Positions 52,269 to 59,004 of a stretch of 64,000 nucleotides of DNA are shown here, piece by piece. The notes under the pieces were generated by a model that saw nothing but the letters and a program-made list of their open reading frames with translations, ran no database searches and had not been told where the DNA came from. Source of the DNA: Flavobacteriales bacterium (GTDB taxonomy: Bacteria; Bacteroidota; Bacteroidia; Flavobacteriales_F; PHOS-HE28); contig JADJQW010000002.1 in NCBI GenBank assembly GCA_016712535.1, positions 620,001 to 684,000 on the forward strand. Reading direction: 5' to 3'. The position numbers were made by a program, and so were the translations under genes. Position 1 is the first letter of the stretch. Every line of letters starts with the position of its first letter.

Positions 52269-53621
52269 ATGAACATCCTCAAAGAAGAGACCGGCGCACT
52301 CACCGCGACCCTGAAGGTGAAGCTCAGCCCGGACGATTACGCCCCCGGCGTGGAGAGAGCGCTGAAGGAGCAACGCAAGCAGGCCGTGCTGCCCGGTTTC
52401 CGTCCGGGTCAGGTGCCCATGAGCCTGATCAAGAAGCGCGTCGGCAAGGCGCTGCTGGTGAATGAAGTGGAGCGCTTGATCGACGAGAATCTGAGGAACT
52501 ACATCCAGAGCAACGGATTGCGCGTGCTGGGGCAGCCGCTTCCGAAGAACGAGAGCGTCGAAGGCAATGACTGGGACAATCCATCCGAGTTCGAGTTCGC
52601 CTATGAGATGGGCCTGGCTCCAAGCTTCGAGGTGGAGCTCGATAAGGTGAAGGTGGAGATGCCCGTGGTGGATGTGAATGAGGAGCTCGTGACCAAGGAA
52701 GTGGAAGACATGAAACGCCGCTTCGGCAAATTGGAGAGCGCCGAAGTGAGTGGCGAGAAGGACATGCTGCTTGGCGACATGATCGAGTTGAATGCCGATG
52801 GCACGATCAAGGAAGGCGGCATCATGCACCGCGCCACCATCAGCCTTGAATTCCTGGAAGATGAAGCCACCAAAGCCGCGCTCGCCGGTAAGGCCGTGGG
52901 CGATGAAGTGGTGGTGGACCCCCACAAGGTGAGCCGCGACCATGACGATCTGGCCCGCATGCTGGGCGTGGACCACGAGCGGGTGCATCATTTAGAGGGC
53001 AACTTCAACTTCCGTATCGCGGAGATCAAGCGCATGCTTCCCGCCGAATTGAACCAGGAGCTCTTCGACCGGATGTATGGCGAGGGCGCCGTGGCTGATG
53101 AAGCCGGGTTCCGGGCCAAGGTGAAAGAGGGCATGGAGGCCATGTTCCTGCGCGATAGCGAGCGCATCTATCGCCGCCTCGTTCTGAAGGCGCTGCACGA
53201 GCAGGCCCGGATCGATCTGCCCGATGGCTTCCTCAAGCGCTGGATCAAGGAGACCAGCGAGCAGCCCACCACCGCTGAAAAGGTGGAAGAGGGGTATCCC
53301 GGTTATGCGGAGGGCCTCAAGCGCAAGCTGGTGGAGGACCGCGTGATCGAGAAATACGGCCTGGAAGCCAAGGGCGAGGAGATGGACGGCTTTGCCAAGC
53401 GCTACATCACCGACCAGTTCAGGCAATACGGCATGCCGGCGCCGGATGACGAGCGCTTGCAGCAAATGGCCGCTCGCATGCTCGGCGATCGGGAGCAGCT
53501 GCAGCGGATGCGCGATAGCATCGTCCAGCAGAAGCTCACCGTGCACTTCACCACCCTCCTGGAGCCGAAGCAGCGTCGGGTCAGCCTCGATGAGTTCATA
53601 AACTTGGCCCAAACCTCCTGA
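52269..53621 (+). CDS. tig: Trigger factor, ribosome-associated chaperone
   Basis: 450 aa. The ribosome-binding domain (1-~115) carries PGFRPGQVPMSLIKKRVGK, the ribosome-docking loop equivalent (normally FRxGxxP). A shortened or divergent PPIase region (~150-240) and a helical C-terminal domain follow. Role: folds nascent chains at the ribosome exit and has prolyl isomerase activity in many species. The linear order tig-clpP-clpX is a classical arrangement. Confidence 0.96.
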   Translation: MNILKEETGALTATLKVKLSPDDYAPGVERALKEQRKQAVLPGFRPGQVPMSLIKKRVGKALLVNEVERLIDENLRNYIQSNGLRVLGQPLPKNESVEGNDWDNPSEFEFAYEMGLAPSFEVELDKVKVEMPVVDVNEELVTKEVEDMKRRFGKLESAEVSGEKDMLLGDMIELNADGTIKEGGIMHRATISLEFLEDEATKAALAGKAVGDEVVVDPHKVSRDHDDLARMLGVDHERVHHLEGNFNFRIAEIKRMLPAELNQELFDRMYGEGAVADEAGFRAKVKEGMEAMFLRDSERIYRRLVLKALHEQARIDLPDGFLKRWIKETSEQPTTAEKVEEGYPGYAEGLKRKLVEDRVIEKYGLEAKGEEMDGFAKRYITDQFRQYGMPAPDDERLQQMAARMLGDREQLQRMRDSIVQQKLTVHFTTLLEPKQRRVSLDEFINLAQTS

Positions 53622-53663
53622 GGCAGCCCGCACAACGCGCTTCCTTCGCCACAAACCCGAACG

Positions 53664-54341
53664 ATGCACCCCAAAGACGAATTCCTCAAGTATGCCGTGA
53701 AGCATCGCGGCATCTCCAGCAACACGTTGCACAGCTACACGTCCTCGGCCATCACGAGCTCGATGACCCCCTACATCATCGAGGAGCGCCAGCTCAACGT
53801 GGCCCAGATGGACGTGTTCAGCCGATTGATGATGGACCGCATCATCTTCCTCGGCACCGGCATCAACGACCAGGTGGCCAACATCATCCAGGCGCAGCTG
53901 CTCTTCCTGGAGAGCGTGGATGCCAAAAAGGACATCCAGATCTACCTGAACAGCCCCGGTGGCGGGGTTTACGCAGGCCTCGGCATCTACGACACCATGC
54001 AGTACATCAATCCCGATGTGGCCACCATCTGCACCGGCATGGCCGCCAGCATGGGCGCCGTGCTGCTCTGCGCCGGCACCAAGGGCAAGCGCAGCGCCCT
54101 GAAGCACGCCCGAGTGATGATCCACCAGCCCATGGGCGGCGCCGAAGGCCAGGCCACGGATATGGAGATAACGGTGAACGAGATCAAGAAGCTCAAGAAG
54201 GAGCTCTATGACATCATCAGCAGCCATAGCGGCCAGCCCTTCGAGAAGGTGGAGAAGGACGGCGATCGCGATTACTGGATGAAGGCCGAAGAGGCCAAGA
54301 CCTACGGCATGATCGACGAATTGCTGGTTCGCACCAAATAG
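53664..54341 (+). CDS. clpP: ATP-dependent Clp protease proteolytic subunit
   Basis: 225 aa. Catalytic triad visible: Ser129 (GMAASMGA), His154 (RVMIHQP) and Asp203 (DRDYWM). The N-terminal extension of ~25 residues is longer than E. coli ClpP but typical of a pro-region. Role: forms the tetradecameric protease chamber with ClpX. 42 bp after tig; 128 bp before clpX, with a hairpin between. Confidence 0.97.
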   Translation: MHPKDEFLKYAVKHRGISSNTLHSYTSSAITSSMTPYIIEERQLNVAQMDVFSRLMMDRIIFLGTGINDQVANIIQAQLLFLESVDAKKDIQIYLNSPGGGVYAGLGIYDTMQYINPDVATICTGMAASMGAVLLCAGTKGKRSALKHARVMIHQPMGGAEGQATDMEITVNEIKKLKKELYDIISSHSGQPFEKVEKDGDRDYWMKAEEAKTYGMIDELLVRTK

Positions 54342-54392
54342 GTGCGCCGATTCCGATGCCTTGAATGGGTGCGCCGGACTGTACCAAGCGCA

Positions 54393-54414
54393 GCCCCGCC
54401 ATTTCCGGCGGGGC
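54393..54414. other. GC hairpin between clpP and clpX
   Basis: GCCCCGCC (54393-54400) pairs with GGCGGGGC (54407-54414), loop ATTTCC, with no T-run. Could attenuate clpP readthrough or stabilise the 3' end. The later TATCTTGG (54422-54429) resembles a -7 box and may give clpX its own promoter. Confidence 0.4.
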
Positions 54415-54469
54415 CGCAGTGTATCTTGGCGGGCCGTTCACCGCGTAGAAGGCCCTCCGACCCCCTCCC

Positions 54470-55708
54470 ATGGACAAGAAAGAGATCAAGTGCTCGTTCT
54501 GCGGGCGCGACAAGCAGGACACCAACGTCCTCATCGCCGGCATCACCGGGCACATCTGCGACGGCTGCATCACGCAGGCACAGAACATCATCCAGGAAGA
54601 ACTGAGCCAGCGCAGCCGCTCCGAGATGGAGGGCAGCCTCATCCTGCAGCGGCCGTCGGACATCCGTCGATTCCTCGATGAGTACGTCATCGGGCAGGAC
54701 GATGCCAAGAAGGTGCTGAGCGTAGCCGTCTACAACCATTACAAGCGGCTGCTCCAGAAACCGACCACCAGCGTCGATGATGTGGAGATCGAGAAGAGCA
54801 ACATCATCCTGGTAGGCGAGACCGGCAGCGGCAAGACGCTCCTGGCCAAGACCATCGCCCGGATGCTCAATGTGCCCTTCGCCATCGCTGATGCAACGGT
54901 GCTCACCGAGGCCGGCTATGTAGGAGAGGATGTGGAGAGCATCCTGAGCCGCCTCCTGCAGGCGGCCGATTTCGATGTGAGCAAGGCTGAGCGCGGCATC
55001 GTCTTCATCGATGAGATCGATAAGATCAGCCGCAAGAGCGATACCCCCTCGATCACCCGCGACGTTAGCGGCGAAGGCGTTCAGCAGGCCTTGTTGAAGC
55101 TGCTCGAGGGGAGCACGGTGAGCGTGCCCCCGCAAGGCGGCCGCAAGCACCCGGAGCAGAAGCTCATCCAGATCGATACGCGCAACATCCTCTTCATCTG
55201 CGGGGGCGCCTTCGACGGCATCGACAAGATCATCGCCCGCCGGGTGAAGAGCAGCGCCGTGGGATACAGCGCCAGCCGCGACGGCCGCATCAGCGACGAG
55301 AACCTGCTGCAGTACGTGAGCCCGGCCGACCTGCGCGGATACGGACTTATTCCGGAGCTCATCGGCCGCTTCCCCGTGCTCACCTACCTCGACCCGCTGG
55401 ACCGCGATGCCCTGCGCCGCATCCTCACGGAGCCCAGGAACGCGCTGATCAAGCAATATGTGAAGCTCTTCGACATGGACCGCGTGAAGCTCACCTTCGA
55501 CAAGAAGGTGCTCGATTTCATCGTGGAGCGCGCCTTCGAGTACAAACTCGGCGCGCGCGGATTGCGCAGCATCTGCGAGGCCATCATGACCGATGCCATG
55601 TACGAGATGCCCGGCGCACCCGACCGTCCCGCTGAGCTGCGCGTCACCCTCAGCTATGCCCGCGAGAAGTTCGACCGCTCGCGCCTGAGCAGCCTGAAGG
55701 TGGCCTGA
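54470..55708 (+). CDS. clpX: ATP-dependent Clp protease ATP-binding subunit ClpX
   Basis: 412 aa. N-terminal C4 zinc-binding domain (Cys8, Cys11, Cys30, Cys33), then AAA+ domain with Walker A GETGSGKT (116-123), Walker B IVFIDEIDK, and AAA lid with RGLRSICEAIM near the C-terminus. Length matches the family. Role: unfolds substrates and feeds ClpP; co-located with clpP and tig. Confidence 0.98.
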   Translation: MDKKEIKCSFCGRDKQDTNVLIAGITGHICDGCITQAQNIIQEELSQRSRSEMEGSLILQRPSDIRRFLDEYVIGQDDAKKVLSVAVYNHYKRLLQKPTTSVDDVEIEKSNIILVGETGSGKTLLAKTIARMLNVPFAIADATVLTEAGYVGEDVESILSRLLQAADFDVSKAERGIVFIDEIDKISRKSDTPSITRDVSGEGVQQALLKLLEGSTVSVPPQGGRKHPEQKLIQIDTRNILFICGGAFDGIDKIIARRVKSSAVGYSASRDGRISDENLLQYVSPADLRGYGLIPELIGRFPVLTYLDPLDRDALRRILTEPRNALIKQYVKLFDMDRVKLTFDKKVLDFIVERAFEYKLGARGLRSICEAIMTDAMYEMPGAPDRPAELRVTLSYAREKFDRSRLSSLKVA

Positions 55709-55773
55709 GGGCTCGCTTGCCCGTGCTACATTCGTGGCCCCGCGAGCAGGAACCATCCGCGCGGATAACGATC

Positions 55774-56652
55774 ATGAAGCATCTCCTTGCCGCTGCACTG
55801 CTGGCCGCCCCCGTTTTGGCCAGCGCACAGAAACTGCCTCAATCAAGCCCTGTCGGAAAACTGGAACAGGTCGTGGGGCTCACTACGATCAAGATCGAAT
55901 ACAGCAGGCCGAGCATGAAGGACCGTGCGATATTCGGCGATCTGGTGCCATTCGGCGAAGTGTGGCGCACTGGCGCGAATAAGTGCACCACCATCGAGTT
56001 CGATACTCCTGTCGTCATGGCTGGGCAGCCGGTCAAGGCCGGCAAGTACTCGCTCTTCACCGTTCCGGGCCCGGAGATGTGGGTGCTGATCCTCAATACC
56101 AATACCGAGCTCTGGGGCGCCGATGAACGGAAGCCTGAGCAGGATGTGCTGACCGCGAAGCTGCAGCCCAAGAAGAACTCCGGCCTGGTGGAGACGCTCA
56201 CATTCGATTTCACCATGGGCCAGCGCGACGATGCCATCCTGAACCTCACGTGGGAGGCCACTTGGCTGCCGATTCCCATCGTGGCGGACTGCACGGAGCA
56301 AGCGCTGAAGAACATCGAGGAGGCGCTCTCCAAGACGGATGCGAAGTTCAATGCCTTCAGCAGCAGCGCCCGCTTCTGCATCGACCGCAAACTGCGGCTG
56401 CCTGACGCGCTCGCTTGGGCAGAGAAGAGCGTTGGCATGGAGAAGAAGTACTGGAACACGCACACGCTCGCCCTGGCATGCGCCGCCAATGGCAAATACG
56501 CCGAAGCCATCGCGGCCGCCAACATGAGCATGGAGCTGGCCCAAGCCGAGAGGGATGCCAATTACGTGAAGATGAACCGCGAGAAGATCGAGGAGTGGAC
56601 GAAGCTCCTGCCTGCCGCGCCGGCGAAGGCGCCAGCCAAGCCCAAGAAGTAG
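55774..56652 (+). CDS. DUF2911 secreted protein
   Basis: 292 aa from ATG 55774. Signal peptide MKHLLAAALLAAPVLASAQ, then the DUF2911 domain (~25-185): IEYSRPSMKDRAIFG, LVPFGEVWRTGANKCTTIEF, GKYSLFTVPGPEMWVLI. A helical C-terminal part (~190-270, TPR-like) ends in an Ala/Lys/Pro tail. Family knowledge: widespread secreted or periplasmic Bacteroidota proteins of unknown function. A second DUF2911 protein lies at 62052-63125. Strong terminator follows. Confidence 0.88.
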   Translation: MKHLLAAALLAAPVLASAQKLPQSSPVGKLEQVVGLTTIKIEYSRPSMKDRAIFGDLVPFGEVWRTGANKCTTIEFDTPVVMAGQPVKAGKYSLFTVPGPEMWVLILNTNTELWGADERKPEQDVLTAKLQPKKNSGLVETLTFDFTMGQRDDAILNLTWEATWLPIPIVADCTEQALKNIEEALSKTDAKFNAFSSSARFCIDRKLRLPDALAWAEKSVGMEKKYWNTHTLALACAANGKYAEAIAAANMSMELAQAERDANYVKMNREKIEEWTKLLPAAPAKAPAKPKK

Positions 56653-56674
56653 CACGGGCCACGAGAACCGAACG

Positions 56675-56705
56675 GAAGCCCCCCCTGTGGGGGCTTCTGC
56701 ATTTC
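56675..56705 (+). terminator. Rho-independent terminator after the DUF2911 gene
   Basis: 9-bp perfect stem GAAGCCCCC (56675-56683) / GGGGGCTTC (56689-56697), followed by TGCATTTC. Convergent with the symporter gene (stop at 56704), so it may serve both strands. Confidence 0.65.
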
Positions 56706-58512
56706 AACGCTGCCGCTGCAAAGCTTGGATGGCGAGCGCTAAGGCAATAAGCACCGCCGGTGCCAGCAGATTGTACCAGAGGAAAGCAAGCTCAAGCGGA
56801 TCTCCCTGAGCTGTTGCGAACACGTCGCACTGGTCCAGCGCATAGTGCAGCAGGGTGAGCGCTTGCGTGATCAACGCCGCGAGGAATACCGCCAGGCTGC
56901 CGATGCGCTTGAGGAAGAAGGCCACCAGGAAGATGCCCAGGATGGTGCCGTAAAAGAGCGAGCCGATGATGTTCACCGCTTGGATGAGGTTCTCGAAGAG
57001 AGAGAACAGCGCCGCGAAGGCCAGCGCCAGCAGCCCGAAGAGCACGGTGGCCCACTTGGTGGCGCGCACCTGTTCGCCGTCGGTGCGCTTCTTCTTCACC
57101 ACGTCCACCACGCTCGTCGTGGCCAAGGCGCTCAGCTCGGCGCTGGTGCTGCTCATGCCCGCGCTGAAGATCATGGCCAGCAGCAGCCCGATGATCCCGA
57201 TGGGCATGTGGTCCATGATGAAGGTGATGAAGATGTAATCCTTGTCGTTGGCCTCGGCGTCGGGGAGGGTGGCCTTCACCTCGGCGCGGTAGGCTTCACG
57301 GAGACGCTTGTCCTCAGCCAGGGCGGTTGTCAGTTGTTCGTTGTCCGTGGGCTCGCCGGCGCGGTGGGACCGGACCCAATTAGTAGCTGCTCGATGCACT
57401 CTCTGAGAGTTGAATTCAAAGTCGCCGCGGATCCTCTCATACTCAGAGCCCTCGGTTTCGCTTGCGGTGTAGCGCTGTTGATCCGAACCACTGGTCGCGT
57501 TTTCCAATGGAAGGTCAATGCCTCCCCTTCGCTGGCAAACGACCTGGTACCCACCAGTGTCGAAGAGTTGATCCATTGTTTTCGTGTTGCTCGAGTTCCA
57601 ATGCACCGGCGCCGAGTTGAACAGGTAGAACACGAACACCAGCACACCCGTGAGCAGGATGAAGAACTGCATGGGGATCTTCAGCAGCGCGTTCATCCAC
57701 AAGCCGCGCTTGGCCTGGTCGGCGTTCTGGCCGCTGAGGTAGCGCTGCACCTGGCTCTGGTCCGTGCCGAAGTAGGCCAGTTGCAGGAAGAAGCCGCCGA
57801 TGAGGCCGCTCCACAGCGTGTACTTGTTGCTGGGGTCGAAGCTGGTGTCGATCACCTGGGTCTTGCCCAGTGCACTGGCCAGCTGCAGGCTTTCCACGAA
57901 GCCGATGTGCTCGCGCAGGTACCACACGACCAGCCCGAAGGCCACGAAGAGCCCGCCGAACATCACGGCCATCTGCTGCTTGTGCGTTACACCCACGGCC
58001 TTGGCGCCGCCGGTGGTGGTGTAGAGGATCACCAGCGTGCCGATGAAGACGCAGGTCCAAGAGAGCGGCCAGTGCAGCACCTTGCTGAGGATGATGCTGG
58101 GCGCGTAAATGGTGATGCCGGCCGCCAGCCCGCGCTGGATGAGGAAGAGTCCGGCCGTGAGCAGCCGCGTGCGCGCATCGAAGCGCTTGCCGATGAACTC
58201 GTAGGCGGTGTACACCTTCCATTTGTAGTAGAGCGGGATGAAGACGCGGTTGATCACCAGCATGGCCAGCGGCAGCCCGAAGTAGAACTGCACGAAGCCG
58301 AGCCCGTCGAGGTAGCCCTGACCCGGTGTGCTGAGGAAGGTGATCGCGCTGGCCTGCGTGGCCATCACGCTCAGCCCCACGGCCCACCAACGCTCATCGC
58401 CGCCGCCGCGCAGGTAGCTCTCGCTGCTGGTCTCCCGCCGCGTGCGCCATACCCCATAGCCCACGATGAAGCCGAGGGTGCCGAGGAGGATCAGCCAGTC
58501 GAGGGGGTGCAT
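56704..58512 (-). CDS. Sodium:solute symporter (SSS family)
   Basis: 602 aa with about 13 hydrophobic helices in the LeuT-fold pattern; SSS landmarks are the GYGVWRTRRETSSESYLRGG start, ATQASAITFLSTPGQGY and GMSSTSAELSALATTSVVDVV. A long loop (residues ~315-400) interrupts the helices. Such a loop is usual in Bacteroidota members, but the DNA for its first part (57360-57600) is visibly lower in GC than the flanks. Substrate not determinable. Minus strand, downstream of PIG-L and a four-helix element. Start ATG is 11 bp beyond the left heptamer arm. Confidence 0.92.
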   Translation of the reverse strand: MHPLDWLILLGTLGFIVGYGVWRTRRETSSESYLRGGGDERWWAVGLSVMATQASAITFLSTPGQGYLDGLGFVQFYFGLPLAMLVINRVFIPLYYKWKVYTAYEFIGKRFDARTRLLTAGLFLIQRGLAAGITIYAPSIILSKVLHWPLSWTCVFIGTLVILYTTTGGAKAVGVTHKQQMAVMFGGLFVAFGLVVWYLREHIGFVESLQLASALGKTQVIDTSFDPSNKYTLWSGLIGGFFLQLAYFGTDQSQVQRYLSGQNADQAKRGLWMNALLKIPMQFFILLTGVLVFVFYLFNSAPVHWNSSNTKTMDQLFDTGGYQVVCQRRGGIDLPLENATSGSDQQRYTASETEGSEYERIRGDFEFNSQRVHRAATNWVRSHRAGEPTDNEQLTTALAEDKRLREAYRAEVKATLPDAEANDKDYIFITFIMDHMPIGIIGLLLAMIFSAGMSSTSAELSALATTSVVDVVKKKRTDGEQVRATKWATVLFGLLALAFAALFSLFENLIQAVNIIGSLFYGTILGIFLVAFFLKRIGSLAVFLAALITQALTLLHYALDQCDVFATAQGDPLELAFLWYNLLAPAVLIALALAIQALQRQR

Positions 58513-58523
58513 CGCGAGGGATG

Positions 58524-58551
58524 GAATGAAGAATGAAAAATGTAGAATGTA
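58524..58551. repeat. Left arm: heptamer array (GAATGAA/GAATGTA) of four-helix element 1
   Basis: Four 7-bp units: GAATGAA, GAATGAA, AAATGTA, GAATGTA (starts 58524, 58531, 58538, 58545). Inverted relative to the array at 58970-59004. Confidence 0.85.
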
Positions 58552-58584
58552 GACGTGCGAATGAGGCGACGTACAAGGTCGGCG

Positions 58585-58956
58585 TCACTTCCTTTGGTTG
58601 TTGCGCTCGGCGGTCTTGACGCTGGCGGTGAAGATGGCGACCAGCTCGCCGCACTCTTGGATCAGCCAGGCATGCTCGTTGTTCTTGATGTCCATCATCC
58701 CGCTAAGCACTTGCACGCGCAGGTTGTTCTTCGATTCGCGCAGCTCCTTCAATGCGCCGCTCATCTTGTGGATGAAGTCGCGTGACGACTCTGCTCCTTG
58801 CACCTCTCCGTAGTGAAGGGCAGGCGCTGTACCGCTCCGAAGCAGTTGTCCGGCCAGGTGATTTCCGGCGCGCGTGTTCGGCATGTTGTCGGTGTGCTTC
58901 ACCACTGCGGCCGCGAACACACAGCATCGCTCTTCGATATCGTAATTCCTTTCCAT
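58585..58956 (-). CDS. Four-helix-bundle protein (23S rRNA intervening-sequence/S23 family)
   Basis: 123 aa. Four amphipathic helices; family marks are HLAGQLLRSGTAPALHYGE, then FIHKMSGALKELRES and WLIQECGELVAIFTASVKTA. Family knowledge: related proteins are encoded in 23S rRNA intervening sequences and as accessory proteins of diversity-generating retroelements (Avd); basic surfaces bind nucleic acid, with no known catalysis. It lies in the gap between PIG-L and the symporter, bracketed on both sides by inverted heptamer arrays. Start ATG is 13 bp after the inner edge of the right arm. A divergent relative lies at 61650-62003. Confidence 0.85.
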   Translation of the reverse strand: MERNYDIEERCCVFAAAVVKHTDNMPNTRAGNHLAGQLLRSGTAPALHYGEVQGAESSRDFIHKMSGALKELRESKNNLRVQVLSGMMDIKNNEHAWLIQECGELVAIFTASVKTAERNNQRK

Positions 58957-58969
58957 GCCCCAGCAGTTC

Positions 58970-59004
58970 TACATTCTACATTCTTCATTCTACATTTTAC
59001 ATTC
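58970..59004. repeat. Right arm: heptamer array (TACATTC) of four-helix element 1
   Basis: Five 7-bp units in reverse orientation: TACATTC, TACATTC, TTCATTC, TACATTT, TACATTC (starts 58970, 58977, 58984, 58991, 58998). The outermost unit overlaps the PIG-L stop codon. Confidence 0.85.

Larger units (their letters stand above)
58524..59004 (-). mobile_element. Heptamer-flanked four-helix-bundle element 1 (putative)
   Basis: 481 bp from outer arm to outer arm, containing one gene (58585-58956). Arms are inverted 7-bp arrays of 4 and 5 units, pairing over ~28 bp with three mismatches. The right arm starts inside the TGA stop of PIG-L (59003-59005). The element sits between PIG-L and the symporter. 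No target-site duplication or transposase seen, so mobility is inference; a transcript would form a long stem around the gene. Confidence 0.55.

Noticed and set aside
54302..55756. 484-aa minus-strand frame
   Set aside because: Antisense to clpX, which is complete and has all motifs.
56845..58536. 563-aa plus-strand frame
   Set aside because: Antisense to the symporter; no recognisable features.
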